Assembly: GCA_963851085.1 (NCBI GenBank)
Contig: CAWKNX010000019.1
Coordinates: forward strand, 190,569-254,568
Length of the DNA stretch: 64,000 nt
Direction of reading: 5' to 3'
Source: DATFVJ01 sp963851085
GTDB taxonomy: Bacteria > Actinomycetota > Actinomycetes > Streptosporangiales > Streptosporangiaceae
This document shows, piece after piece, positions 35,033 through 45,400 of the stretch; position 1 is the first letter of the stretch, and every line of letters starts with the position of its first letter. The position numbers were made by a program, and so were the translations under genes. Under the pieces are notes generated by a model, which was not told where the DNA came from, did no database searches, and saw only the letters and a list, made by a program, of their open reading frames with translations.

Positions 35033-36166
35033 TCAGTGGAGCAGATCGAGCTGGTTGGTCGCGTCGTCGACGAAGTACAGACCCATGCCGTGCGGCGCCA
35101 CCGCGAGCCCGAACAAGGCACCAGCGCCCGCCGGGCTGCCCGACGTGTCGAGTGCCTTCACGGCGATCTGATGGCCGCCGGGGGTCGTCTCGACGATGTT
35201 CCCGTCCCCCCCGTTGACCGTGAGCACGTCACCGTTCGGCGCGACCGTAAGGCCGAGCGGTGCGTTCAGCGCGCCGCCCTTGGTGACCGTGAAGCCCGTC
35301 CCGGCCGAATGGTGCCGCGCCACCGCACCCGGTATCGCCGCGATCCTGCTGTTCACGGTGTCAGCGACGTAAAGCGTTCCGTTACGCCCGAGCCCGACGC
35401 CCGTCGGGCCGATCACGAGCGCCGCCGGATCGGTCGTCTCCGCGAACCCGGAGCCGATCTTCGTGATGGCCCGCAGCCGCGGCGCGCCGCGGCCGGGAAT
35501 GGTGACGACGAGCCGCAGGACCGTGCCGTGGTGTACGACGTGGCCATTGGCCTTCACCGTTCCGTTCAGCACATTGGTGACGAACAGTTCTGCCGCCTGC
35601 CCCAGGTCCAGTGCCGTCATGTCCCATGGGCCGTTGATGCCGTGGCCGGAGAATGTTTCACGGACGCGACCGTGGCTGTCGAGCACGAGGAGGCAGCCCG
35701 CACGCGCGGACGCCGACATCCCGTCCTTGGTCGGGAGGCTGCCCACGATGACCCAGCCGCTGCGCAGGACGCTGAGCGCGGTGGTCAGGCCGATGCCGCC
35801 CGGGCAGCGCCCCGGCAGATGCGCCGCACTGATCTTGGCGAAGACGGATACCTTGCCGCGGGGCGAGATCTCGACAATCGTCGTCCCGGTCCCCTGCAGA
35901 TTCTTGCCGTTGTTGAAGTTACTTACGAGCACGTCGCCGCGGTGCAGCTTGCCCGTGCTCCGCTGTACTACCGCGACCCCATATGGGTTCACGTCGCCGT
36001 TCTTCGGCACCGTGGACGCCACGGTCGTGATGGTGTGAAAGCGGTTGATGAACGGCCGGTGCAACGCTGGCTGCGCACCCGCCCCGGGCGCGACGGCGAT
36101 CAGCGCGCTTGCCGCGATCCCCGCTAGCGCGGTCCCCGCGACGCTCACGCGTTTGACTACTCCCAT
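35033..36166 (-). CDS. Secreted NHL/beta-propeller-like protein
   Basis: 377 residues from the ATG at 36166, preceded by GAGGAGCGGGAG. A signal peptide (VAGTALAGIAASALIAVAPG AQ region) is followed by repeated blade-like stretches: VNPYGVAVVQRSTGKLHRGD, GVGLGRNGTLYVADTVNSRI and LNAPLGLTVAPNGDVLTVNG. These match the NHL/SMP-30-type propeller family found as exported proteins in soil bacteria. Ligand and role are unknown. It has no evident operon partner. Confidence 0.78.
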   Translation of the reverse strand: MGVVKRVSVAGTALAGIAASALIAVAPGAGAQPALHRPFINRFHTITTVASTVPKNGDVNPYGVAVVQRSTGKLHRGDVLVSNFNNGKNLQGTGTTIVEISPRGKVSVFAKISAAHLPGRCPGGIGLTTALSVLRSGWVIVGSLPTKDGMSASARAGCLLVLDSHGRVRETFSGHGINGPWDMTALDLGQAAELFVTNVLNGTVKANGHVVHHGTVLRLVVTIPGRGAPRLRAITKIGSGFAETTDPAALVIGPTGVGLGRNGTLYVADTVNSRIAAIPGAVARHHSAGTGFTVTKGGALNAPLGLTVAPNGDVLTVNGGDGNIVETTPGGHQIAVKALDTSGSPAGAGALFGLAVAPHGMGLYFVDDATNQLDLLH

Positions 36167-36426
36167 GTGCTCCCGCTCCTCTTCCCTGGACCCGTAGGTG
36201 CGCTGGCAGCACAGCACCACCGGCGACGCGCCGCCAGTCACAGCCTCTACACGAGCGGCCCGCGCAAGCGGTTCAGGTCCTCGCGGACCGATCTGACCGC
36301 GTCTTCGCGCCGGGCATGACAGCACAGCCCGGCTACCGGGTCGCGGCCCGAATGCGGCCCGAGGTGACGTGAAGCTGTCCCAAGCCAGACCGAGATTTGG
36401 TCGCGGGCCCACCCGGAGACTAAAAT

Positions 36427-36440
36427 TCAACGAGCGTTGA
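36427..36440. promoter_or_regulatory. Palindromic TetR-like operator upstream of the ABC exporter
   Basis: TCAACG AG CGTTGA is a perfect 6-bp inverted repeat with a two-base spacer, in an AT-richer stretch about 85 bp before the permease ATG. It looks like a TetR-family operator. No TetR gene lies next to it. Confidence 0.4.
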
Positions 36441-36523
36441 GATTCGGCCCAGCGGATGTGCCGCGATCCGCTTGGCTATGCCGTAAACGTGCCTCGCGCG
36501 GTCGCAAGCAGAAGGGCTGAGAC

Positions 36524-37627
36524 ATGTGGGCGATGATCGTCAAGGAATTCCGCCAGCTGCGACGTGACCGGCGCACGCTGGCGATGATGATCTTCCTGCC
36601 GATCCTGCTGCTGATCATTTTCGGTTACGCGGCGAGCTTCGATGTCAAGACGATCCCCACGACCGTGGTGGGCCCGCAGGCCAGGCTGGTCGCGGCGGAA
36701 CTGCGCGCGCCATTCCAGGCGGCGGCGGTCGCACCAGGCGACACCCGCGCTGACGCGGTCGCCGCACTTCGTGACGGGAAGACGCCGGTCGCGATCGTCA
36801 CGGGGACCAGCGGTACCACGGTGCTGCTCGACGGCTCACAGCTATTCACGGCGAAGGCCGCCAAGGCCGCGCTCGCCGCGATGGCCGCGCGGTCGTCGGC
36901 GTCAGCCGCGCAGGTGCCCGCGCCCCGGGTGGAGGTGCTCTACAACCCAGGCCTCCGGACAGCTGACATCATGATCCCCGGCCTCGCGGGCCTGATCCTG
37001 CTGTTCGTCGGCATGGTCATCACGAGTCTCGGGGTGGTGCGAGAGCGTCAGGCGGGCACGCTCGAGCAACTCGCGGTCATGCCGTTGCGCCCGCGCGACG
37101 TGTTCCTCGGCAAGATCGCCCCTTACTTCCTCGTGGCCGCCGTTGACCTCGCGATCGTCGTCGCTGTCGGCGTCGCGCTCTTCTCCGTCCCGTTCCGCGG
37201 TTCCGTGCTGGTATTCGGGCTCGGCGCGCTGCTCTTCCTTTTCGTCACGCTCGGCATGGGTGTCCTCATCTCCAGCGTGTCGCAGACCCAGGGCCAGGCG
37301 ATCCAGCTCGCGATCATGGTGATGCTGCCGCAGATCATGCTGTCCGGGCTGATCTTCCCGTTGTCTTCGATGGCCGCCGGTGTGCGCTGGCTCGGCTATC
37401 TCCTGCCACTCACCTACTTCACCCAGATCAGCCGGGGGGTGATGCTGCGCGGTGCGCCCATCGGGGCGCTGTGGCATTCGTTCGCCTACCTGGCGCTGAT
37501 CGGCGTCATCGTGACCGGGCTGGCAACGCTGCGCTTCCGGCGGTTCCTCGCTCCCGCCCCGCGGCGCGGGCAGGCGAGCCGGGAAGCCAAGGCGGCTACG
37601 GCTGCGACCGTGGAGGCGCCGCGATGA
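36524..37627 (+). CDS. ABC-2 type exporter permease
   Basis: 367 residues. It starts MWAMIVKEFRQLRRDRRTLA, has a first membrane segment (MMIFLPILLLIIFGYAASF), a large extracytoplasmic loop of about 140 residues and five C-terminal membrane segments (LAGLILLFVGMVITSLGVVR and others). This is the YhhJ/DrrB-like ABC-2 permease layout. Its stop overlaps the start of the ATPase gene (ATGA). With the two ATPases downstream it forms an exporter, possibly for a drug or polymer. Confidence 0.88.
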   Translation: MWAMIVKEFRQLRRDRRTLAMMIFLPILLLIIFGYAASFDVKTIPTTVVGPQARLVAAELRAPFQAAAVAPGDTRADAVAALRDGKTPVAIVTGTSGTTVLLDGSQLFTAKAAKAALAAMAARSSASAAQVPAPRVEVLYNPGLRTADIMIPGLAGLILLFVGMVITSLGVVRERQAGTLEQLAVMPLRPRDVFLGKIAPYFLVAAVDLAIVVAVGVALFSVPFRGSVLVFGLGALLFLFVTLGMGVLISSVSQTQGQAIQLAIMVMLPQIMLSGLIFPLSSMAAGVRWLGYLLPLTYFTQISRGVMLRGAPIGALWHSFAYLALIGVIVTGLATLRFRRFLAPAPRRGQASREAKAATAATVEAPR

Positions 37628-38547
37628 CCAAGCAATCTCCCTGGACCGGACGAGTGCCGGACGCGGGTCCCAGCTGGGGGGTGCGCGGGGTCGCCGTGGC
37701 GTTCGGCAAGCGCATCGCACTGCGCGACGTAACGCTCGACGCGCTGCCTGGTCAGGTCACGGGCGTTGTCGGCGGTGACGGTGCGGGAAAGACGACCCTC
37801 CTGCGCATCCTGGCCGGCGTGGCGGCTCCGGACACCGGCGACGTCAGGCGCCCCACCGCGGACCGGACGGGTTACCTGGCCGCGAGCTCAGGCACGTACC
37901 CTGACCTGTCGGTCGAGGAGAACCTGTCCTTCGCCGCCGCGGGTTATGGCGTGCCAGCGGCGCCGGCGCGGGAGCGGGCACAGGAATACCTCGAGCGCAC
38001 CGGCCTCGCGACCGCCCGGCACCGGCTCGCGGGAAACCTGTCCGGCGGCATGCGGCAAAAGCTCGGCGTGATCCGCGCCATGTTGCACGAGCCCGCGCTG
38101 CTCGTGCTCGACGAGCCGACTACCGGGGTGGATCCGGTGAGCAGAGCGGACCTGTGGTGGCTGATCGCGCGCGCGGCGGCCGCCGGCGCTGCCGTTGTCC
38201 TGACCACCACCTACCTTGACGAGGCCGAACGTGCCGCGTCAGTCCTCGTGCTCGATGACGGCATGGTGCTTGCGCAGGGAACCCCTGACGAGATCATCGC
38301 CGCCATACCCGGGAAGATCGAAACTTCTCCAGAACGGCTGCGCGGTGAGGCGGCGCGGCGGGCCTGGCGGCGCGCGGGGACCTGGCGGGTCTGGATCCCA
38401 CCTGGTGCGGACGGCCGCGCCGCGGCTGCCAACGGCACGGTCCCTGGCCCTGCAGTCCCTGGCGGCACGGTCTCTGGGTCGGCACGGTCTCTGACGGCAC
38501 GGTCTCTGACGGCACGGTCTCTGACGGCACGGTCTCTGGCGGGGTAG
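37624..38547 (+). CDS. ABC transporter ATP-binding protein 1, C-terminus probably frameshifted
   Basis: 307 residues as read. It has Walker A GGDGAGKTTLL (GGDG instead of GPNG), signature LSGGMRQKLGVI and Walker B LLVLDEPTTGVDPVSRADLW. The end runs into a tandem repeat encoding GTVS-type units in one frame and ARSLT in the frame translated here, then stops. In the other frame the repeat continues to VVRPDLQDAVIVAALARELR and a stop that overlaps the start of the next gene. I therefore think one base has been lost near 38480 and the original product was about 346 residues. Confidence 0.82.
   Translation: MTKQSPWTGRVPDAGPSWGVRGVAVAFGKRIALRDVTLDALPGQVTGVVGGDGAGKTTLLRILAGVAAPDTGDVRRPTADRTGYLAASSGTYPDLSVEENLSFAAAGYGVPAAPARERAQEYLERTGLATARHRLAGNLSGGMRQKLGVIRAMLHEPALLVLDEPTTGVDPVSRADLWWLIARAAAAGAAVVLTTTYLDEAERAASVLVLDDGMVLAQGTPDEIIAAIPGKIETSPERLRGEAARRAWRRAGTWRVWIPPGADGRAAAANGTVPGPAVPGGTVSGSARSLTARSLTARSLTARSLAG
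38464..38540. repeat. 15-bp tandem repeat in the ABC ATPase gene
   Basis: Units of GGCACGGTCTCTGAC at 38481, 38496, 38511 and 38526 (the last diverging), preceded by a 17-bp variant at 38464. The 17-bp unit breaks the pentapeptide frame. Confidence 0.85.
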
Positions 38548-38662
38548 TCCCTGCCGGGGTAGTCGCTGGCGGCGCGGTCACCCGGCCCGTGGTTCGGCCG
38601 GATCTGCAGGACGCGGTGATCGTGGCCGCACTGGCGCGGGAACTACGGGCTGGGGTGCCGTC

Positions 38663-39547
38663 ATGACCGAGTTGCTCGCGCAGAGCATCGGCGCGACACG
38701 CGTCTTCGGCCATTTCGCCGCGGTCTGCGATGTTGATCTCCAGGTGGCACCCCGAGAGGTGGTGGGCCTGCTCGGCGCCAACGGCGCGGGCAAGACGACG
38801 CTGATCAGGATGCTGCTCGGCTTGCTGCCACCGAGCCGCGGCGAGGTCCGCCTGTTCGGGCAGTTGCCGTCCATCGATACCCGCCGCAGGCTCGGCTATC
38901 TGCCGCAAGGCCTCGGCCTCTACGACGATCTCACACCCGCGGAGAACATGGCCTTCGCGCGCGCCGCGTTCGGCGGTGAGGGTGGCGAACTGCCCGCGGG
39001 CCTGGAGCGCATGAGCGGGATCCCGGTCGGGCGCCTTCCCCTCGGTGTCCAGCGGCGGGTCGCCTTCGCACAAGCACTCGGCCACCGGCCCGACCTGCTC
39101 GTCCTGGACGAACCCACGTCAGGCGTCGACCCCCTCGCCAGGGCGCGGCTGTGGGAGACGATCGGCGACGCCGCTGGCGCGGGTGCGGGGGTGCTTGTCA
39201 CAACGCACCACATGGACGAGGCGCAGGAGTGCGACCGCCTGGTGGTGATGGCGGACGGCCGCGTCGTCGCCGAGGGCGAGGTGGCCGCGATCGTCGGCGC
39301 GGCGCGTGTGACCGTGGTCGAGACACCGGATTGGGCGAGCGCGTTCGACGTCATCGAGGGGGCTGGAAGGGTGGCTGGCCTCGTCGGCCGCAGCCTCCGT
39401 GTTCCCGGTGCCTCTCCCGAGCAGGTGCGGGAGATGCTCGGCACGATCCAGGCGAGGATCTACGCGATGCCCGCCACGCTGGAGGAACGGTTCCTCGAGC
39501 TCACGCAACCGCCAGCCGCGGCTGGTGTCGGTGGGCGCGAGAACTGA
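38663..39547 (+). CDS. ABC transporter ATP-binding protein 2
   Basis: 294 residues. It has Walker A LLGANGAGKTTLIRM, a degenerate signature (PLGVQRRVAFAQALG in place of LSGGQ), Walker B LLVLDEPTSGVDPLARARLW and switch LVTTHHMDEAQECD. The C-terminal 70 residues resemble the DrrA-type regulatory tail. It pairs with the ATPase encoded before it to drive the permease; its start lies at the stop of that gene's alternative frame. Confidence 0.9.
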   Translation: MTELLAQSIGATRVFGHFAAVCDVDLQVAPREVVGLLGANGAGKTTLIRMLLGLLPPSRGEVRLFGQLPSIDTRRRLGYLPQGLGLYDDLTPAENMAFARAAFGGEGGELPAGLERMSGIPVGRLPLGVQRRVAFAQALGHRPDLLVLDEPTSGVDPLARARLWETIGDAAGAGAGVLVTTHHMDEAQECDRLVVMADGRVVAEGEVAAIVGAARVTVVETPDWASAFDVIEGAGRVAGLVGRSLRVPGASPEQVREMLGTIQARIYAMPATLEERFLELTQPPAAAGVGGREN

Positions 39548-39818
39548 GCCGCGCCAGGCCAGATCGCGCGGCGCTCCACTTGGGGCCGCGCCCGCTGTGT
39601 CACCCTCGCGTGCTCACCCTTCGCGTGGACCGGCCCCGTTTGATTCAGCGCCGCGGGCGGATTTCTCCTTATCGGCACAGTTATTTGCCGGTCTAGACGG
39701 TTAAGTGCGCGCGAAGATTTAGCCACGAACCAATTCTGATCTCGCCAAAGCACTGCCCGCATACGATAAGGTGCTCGCGTTTACCCAGGTAATTAAGGTA
39801 ACTGCGGGGGGATCAGGA

Positions 39819-40376
39819 ATGCGACAATATCGCGACAAAGCCTCGGCCGCATTGCGGAAACATGGCCACGGAACGGTCAAGACACTTCTCCCGCTGCTTG
39901 TATTGGCCCCGCTGGTCGCGTGGGCCGGGCAGGGAGCGCCGGTCGCCGCCATGGACCGGCAATCCGCGGGCGCGACCGGCGCGATCGTTTCTGCCGTCCA
40001 CGGCAAGTGCCTCAGCAATTACCCTAACTACGCCGGTCAAGGCCTCGTCGCGGGCGTCGACGAATGTGACGGCACTAGCTCCGAGCGCTGGACACTGCCG
40101 GCCGACAATACCGTCCGCGTCGAGGGCAAGTGCCTTGCGGTCACAAAGAAGGCCGCCGGGACCGGGCTTGTCCTGGCCAAGTGCGGTGGATCACCCGCGC
40201 AGTTCTGGGAAGCAGACGGCCTCGTCGAAGCCACGGGTGCCGAGCTCATCAATCCCTGGTCGGGCAAATGCATGACCGACCCGGACGGCACGACCGTCGA
40301 CGATACCCAGGTACGGCTCTACGCCTGCATCAGGTCGGCGGCTCAGACCTGGTACCTCCCGCCACGCACACCTTGA
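39819..40376 (+). CDS. Secreted ricin B-type lectin domain protein
   Basis: 185 residues from the ATG at 39819, preceded by GGGGGGATCAGG. The signal segment is VKTLLPLLVLAPLVAWAGQG. The rest is a beta-trefoil with repeats such as SAVHGKCLSNYPNYAGQGLV, VEGKCLAVTKKAAGTGLVLA and NPWSGKCMTDPDGTTVDDTQ, and QTWYL at the end (the QxW motif). It probably binds sugars outside the cell. There is no attached catalytic domain. The upstream 270 bp is AT-richer and probably holds its promoter. Confidence 0.85.
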   Translation: MRQYRDKASAALRKHGHGTVKTLLPLLVLAPLVAWAGQGAPVAAMDRQSAGATGAIVSAVHGKCLSNYPNYAGQGLVAGVDECDGTSSERWTLPADNTVRVEGKCLAVTKKAAGTGLVLAKCGGSPAQFWEADGLVEATGAELINPWSGKCMTDPDGTTVDDTQVRLYACIRSAAQTWYLPPRTP

Positions 40377-40584
40377 CGATCCACCATGGTCGGCCCTGAC
40401 CGGTCGCTAGCGAATCGCGCGCGGTCCATCAGGCCCCCACGCCACTGTCGTTAACGCTGGCCCGCGGCCGGCCTGCTCGCCGGCGGCGCGTGCCTGCTGC
40501 TCGCGGCGGTCGCGTTGGTCACGCCCATCCGCCGGGGCAGTCCAGAGCACACAGGATCGCCGCGCGGCGGCCGGCCGCTCGGCG
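40377..40584. other. Short gap with a possible membrane-helix remnant
   Basis: A plus-strand frame reads GLLAGGACLLLAAVALVTPI, like a last transporter helix, but has no gene around it. Confidence 0.3.
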
Positions 40585-41376
40585 TCAGCCGCAGAAGAAT
40601 TCGGTCAGCACGCCGGTGAGAACCTCAACGTCGACGTCGTGGGTCTGTCCTGGCAGGGTGCGGCGCTGCACGTTGGGAAGGAGATCGGCGAGTGCCTGCG
40701 CGCCGCTGTGCATGTTCGCGGGGCTGGCCCCGCCGTCCATGACCAGCGTGGGAGCCGTCAGGGCCGCCCAGCGGCAGGCCGGCAGCGGCCGACCGGACAT
40801 CGTGCCCGCCAGGATGGTGAAGTCGTAGACGAGCGTGTGCGCCGATGCCTCCCACTGCGCCCAGAACGGCGAGTTCCGTATCGTGGCGACGGTGGTGGCG
40901 GGCACGGCAAGCGCCTTTGTCATGTAGTACTCCACCGCATCCCCCCGGCGCCCGGACGCCACCAGCGAGGTCAGTCGCTGCACGATGTCGCTGGGCACCG
41001 GGGGCCTGGAGCCGTCGACGATGAACGGCGGCTCGTAGAGCGCCAGCTTGGTGACCGCCAGACCGCTCGCCGCCGCGTCCAGGGCGAGGACCGCGCCGGA
41101 GGAACCACCGATCAAGAAGGCCGCTCCGCCTGTCTCGCCGATCAGCGCCGCGATGTCTTCCACCTCGCGCTCGACCGCGTACGGCGCGGTATCACCGCTG
41201 TCGCCGTGCCCCCGCCTGTCGTAGTTGAACACGGTGAAGTTCCTGGCGAGGACCGCGGCCAGCGGTGCGCCAGCCGACCGGTCAGCGAGCGCGCCACCTA
41301 CAAAGATGACCGGAGGCCCGTCGCCCAATATGTCTAACGCGATCTTGGTGCCGTCGCGGGATGTGACCCTATGCAT
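40585..41376 (-). CDS. Alpha/beta hydrolase
   Basis: 263 residues from the ATG at 41376, with AAGGAG eight bases upstream. Oxyanion region PPVIFVGGALADRSAG, FNYDRRGHGDSGD, nucleophile elbow FLIGGSSGAVLALDAAA, and a late TLVMDGGASP and GQTHDVDVEV giving candidate Asp and His. The substrate is unknown. Isolated from other genes; flanked on both sides by gaps and short tandem repeats. Confidence 0.85.
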   Translation of the reverse strand: MHRVTSRDGTKIALDILGDGPPVIFVGGALADRSAGAPLAAVLARNFTVFNYDRRGHGDSGDTAPYAVEREVEDIAALIGETGGAAFLIGGSSGAVLALDAAASGLAVTKLALYEPPFIVDGSRPPVPSDIVQRLTSLVASGRRGDAVEYYMTKALAVPATTVATIRNSPFWAQWEASAHTLVYDFTILAGTMSGRPLPACRWAALTAPTLVMDGGASPANMHSGAQALADLLPNVQRRTLPGQTHDVDVEVLTGVLTEFFCG

Positions 41377-42002
41377 AGTGCTCTCCTTTCGGCACTTAAT
41401 CAGCTGCATGTTAAGACGGCGAGCGAGCGCGGAAGGTATCGGTGCCGCCGGACAATGCCGGTTCGTGCCCACCCGGGCCGACAGGCAGCCGGCCTCCACT
41501 CTCCAGTTCAGCGGATCCGGCTCACCAAAGCCGCATCCCAATTTGCTCAGTCACACTTTCGCCCGCGGCCAGGCGCTGGGCGGATCTTCGTGACACGCAG
41601 ACCTTCGTGACACGCAGACCTTCGTGACATGGGACATCGGTTCGCAGGCCGGGCGGTGAATACTTCGGCGCCGGGCCGGAGAGCTCCTAGTGGTCTGTAA
41701 GGCGGGTCCACCAGTGCACATTCCCATTGGGCGCCGCGACCCTGGTCATTTCGCCAATGCCGGGCCAGCGAGGGCGCGCCGCGATGATGATGAGCTTGGG
41801 GAACCTGGCCGCGAGGTGGCCGACGGGCCATCGGGCCGGCGGCTTGAGCGGAGCCGGCGCTGCCGATCGGCGGCGTCAGGGAGAGCGGCTGGGAGCGGCC
41901 GGCCGCTGGCCGGCCGACAGAGTCGCGGACGGAACCTCGTCGCCGTCAGCAACCGGGCTCCCGTTCAGCGGGCTCCGGGCGCGGCGATCGCTGCGGGCCC
42001 GA
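41377..42002. other. 600-bp gap with tandem repeat, no confident gene
   Basis: A minus-strand frame at about 41690-41860 reads HLAARFPKLIIIAARPRWPG then VAAPNGNVHWWTRLTDH and looks coding-like, but it has no start or family. A 17-bp tandem repeat lies at 41586-41629. Confidence 0.35.
41586..41629. repeat. 17-bp tandem repeat, 2.6 copies
   Basis: CTTCGTGACACGCAGAC at 41586-41602 and 41603-41619, with a partial third copy to 41629. It lies in a non-coding gap. Confidence 0.9.
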
Positions 42003-42173
42003 TCACCGGTGGCCGCGTTTGCTCGGCAGCACCGCGCCGATGAACCACAGGATCGGGAAGATGAAGCCGATCAGCCCGAGGACCCAGTGGCCCTTGCGGA
42101 AGCTGAGTACGGCCACGGTGAACAGCAGGACCAGGTAGAGGATGCCCAGTCCGAACCAGCCAATCCCTGACAT
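42003..42173 (-). CDS. Small membrane protein (two helices)
   Basis: 56 residues: MSGIGWFGLGILYLVLLFTV, then SFRKGHWVLGLIGFIFPILW and a basic tail PSKRGHR. It has the look of the small actinobacterial membrane proteins with two helices and a GHW motif. The ATG at 42173 has no strong ribosome site. Function unknown. Confidence 0.6.
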   Translation of the reverse strand: MSGIGWFGLGILYLVLLFTVAVLSFRKGHWVLGLIGFIFPILWFIGAVLPSKRGHR

Positions 42174-42457
42174 GGGCCCACATCCGTCCAGTCGCGCCCG
42201 CTGGATTCCGGTTCGGTTCCACGGGCAACGGGAAAGCTAGGTTGGGGCCGCGGCCGGATGCCGTGGCCCCAACAGTCTGCGGCCCCGCCGGCGCCGGTGG
42301 GATCACCCCGACCGGATGGTCACGCTCCGGCATCGGCCTGGCGCGCCTACGGGATGGCCCGCGTGCGGTAGCCGGGCTGGGCGCCCGGGATTGGGCGCGG
42401 AACATGGTGCCGCCGGCCGCCCCGTCTGGGAGAGCGCCCGGCGGCACGTGTGGGCGG

Positions 42458-45400
42458 TCAGCAGCCGCCGACGCCCTGCCAGGCGGCGACGGTGTCGCCG
42501 GCGGTATAGGTCGCGCCGGCTGTGTCAAAACCGAACGTGCGGTTGGCGATGTAGCCGCACGAACTGGTCTCCTCGACGTTGCTCCAGCTGCCGAGGGTGA
42601 ACTTGTACTGGAAATTCGCGACAGGCACGCCAGTGATCGTCAGCGTCCACGTGTTGGTACCGGTCTTGACCATCGGATAGTCCGTCGCGATCCAGTCGTC
42701 AGCAGCAGGGATCCCGGTGCCGAGCACGTCGTAGTTGCCGGACAGGTAGACGGTGTCGCCGCCTGGCGTGCTGGCCGGCACGGTCACGTTGATGACGGCC
42801 GTGGAGTCCCCGCACGCGGCCGGGCCGCCCCAGTTGGCCACGGTGTCGTTGACCGTGCCGCCGTTCACGCTCATGCTGCGGTTGCCGATGTCCGCGCAGC
42901 CCGCGTTCTTCTCGACATTGCTCCAGGTGCCGCCCAGGTCGTACTTGTAGGACAGCGTCGTGGCTGCGGCGGCGCTGATCGTGGCGGTCCACTGATCGGC
43001 GCTGACCCGCGTCATCGGGATGCCGGCGGCGGCCCAGTCGGACTGGCCAAGGCCGAGCGCGGACAGGTTCCCGGCCAGGTAGACCGTCTGCCCGGAGGCG
43101 TCGGTGTTGACCGGCACGGTCACGTTCACGGTCTCCTTCACCGAACCGCTGACCGGGCAGTTGCCCTGCTGCACGCACTGGGTGACGACTGCGGGGGTGT
43201 CGGTGTCGTGGCCGGCCGAGATATCGTTCGCGAGGCGCGCGTACTGCGCGAGCGCCCACATCAACGGGGTCGAGGAGTTGTCGGGCTGGCCGAACGTGAA
43301 GCCGCCGGTGCCAGTGCTGCCGCCCCAAACTTGCTCGGGGATCTGGTAGCCGGCTGCGCCCGCTGTGCCTGCCAGGGTCTGCAGCATCGACTGCGCTCCG
43401 GCGAGGTTGCCGTTGGCGACGTCGTACTCGCCGCGCTCGCCGGTCAGCACCGGCCAGGGGTTGCCCACACCGGTCCCGGTGTAATCACCGCCAGACGCCG
43501 TCTCGCCGTAGCCGTCGAAGTTGTACCTGTGCCAGATCGGGCCCTCGGGGGTGTTGACCTGCAGTTGCGTGTTCACCACCCCGATCGTGTTGGTGATGTC
43601 GGCCGAGGTCACCGCCTTGACGCCCAACCGGACAAGCTCGATGAAGCTGGGGTCGACCACGGTGCGGTCGTCATGGTTGCCGCCGCCGTTCTGGATGAAG
43701 ATCGACGCACCGGAATCCGGATTCCCGTCCGGGGTGATCCGCAGGAAGTAGCTGCCGCTGCCGTAGGGGCCGTTGGTGGTGTAGGTCAGGCTGTCCACCT
43801 CCGACGCCCACGACAGGGCCGTGGACTGGTACGTGGCGGCCTGGCTGGTGGCGCCGTTGGCTTTGGCGATGTACGCGGCGCACAGCAGGCCGGCGATCTC
43901 GGCGGCCATGGTCGCCGGGGAGTATCCGCCGTTTTCCTCCCAGCGCTCCTGCGGCGTCGCGGGCCCGTTGCTGACCAGGTAGTTCGCCAGGTTCTGCACG
44001 GAGGACCAGACTGTCGAGCTAGTCGCGCCGAGCTGGTAGGCCAGGATGATCGGGTCGGCGACCTCGTCCATCTGAAGGGAGCCGAACACCGCGGTGCCGT
44101 TCAGGAAGGTGTTCTGCTTGACCGCGCCGTTCGACTCCTCCTCGTACTGGAAGATGTAGCTCAGTGCGGCGCTCGCATCTGCGGTATCACCGGCCGCGAG
44201 CAGCGCGCTCGCCATCTCGTACTCGTCTCTGGTCCACACGACGTGGTAGCCGTGGGCGCCTGCGCTGTTGGCGCTGACGCTGGCGCCCCACGGGTCGGTC
44301 GGCGACGCCACGAAGCCGCCGACGTAGGTCTTGTCCTCGTCGGCCTTGAGCTCCATCAGGGAGACGTAGTACTGCGTCTGCAGCGTCGAGCTGCCGGTGA
44401 CCGACGCGGGCGGGGAGTGCAGGCCGCCGACCCAGGTGTGCCAGCCCGACTCGAACGAGCTTTCCAGCGAGGAGAATCCCGCGGCCAGTGAAGCGGCCGC
44501 GTCGGCGATCGCGGCGGCCTGGCTGGAGTCGAAGCCGAGGGCGAGAGTGAACGTGGTGCTCCCGCTCGCGGACACCGGGATCTGCCCGACCTGGACGATG
44601 TGCCCGCCCGCCGTTGCCGAGCTGTAGGTAGCCGTCAGCCCGTGGCTGCTCGCGAGCTGTGCGCTGCCGTCACTGGACGACCCGACGTAGCCGGATGTGG
44701 TCTGGGTGAAGCCGGTGGAAGCGGTGAGTGCGCTTGACACGCTGCCGTTGCTGGCGACGAGGTCACCACTGGCCGCGTCGGTGCCGCCGGTGTTCCCCAT
44801 GCCATCGTTGTTCAGCTGCGGTAGGTAGTCGGCGTAGAGCTGGAGCGGACCGGAGGTCAGGTTGTCGAAGGTGGTCTGGATGAGCACGACCGACCGGGAC
44901 GGGTCTGCGATATAGGTCTTGGTGATCGAGAAGTCGCCGTTGGTCGCCTTGTTCACTTGCTGCCATGCCAGCGAGGTCGGGTCGGCGAGCGAGATCGCGT
45001 GGGTCGTGCCCGTGGTCTCCGCGCCGGTGAAGGTCGAGCCGTCGGTCACGATGTACTGGAGGCCGAACGTGTCCGGGGTGTCCGTCTGTGGGTAGAAGAC
45101 GTTCTCGAGTTCGCCGTCGCCCAGCGTGTACCACACCTTGGACGCGGAGCCGAGCGAGCCCGCGAAGCCCTGCAGATTCGACTCGTTCCAGGTCGCGTTG
45201 GCACCAGGCGCGCCAGGGGCACTGGCCTGGGCGAGCGCGGCGGCGGCCGGCTTCGCGGCGGCACGCGCCCAGCGGGCCTCCGCGTGTGTCCGGGTCGCGG
45301 CGGCGGCCAAGGGGGTCACCAGGGACGCCGTCGTCGCCGTACTGGACGCCGTGGCTGCGGCGTCAGCCGCCGGGGTCATGGTGCCGGCCGCGGCCAGCAC

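Noticed and set aside
42242..44491. 749-codon open frame on the plus strand
   Set aside because: It is antisense to the glucoamylase/glucodextranase gene, has no family motif, and is the usual third-position shadow of GC-rich coding sequence.
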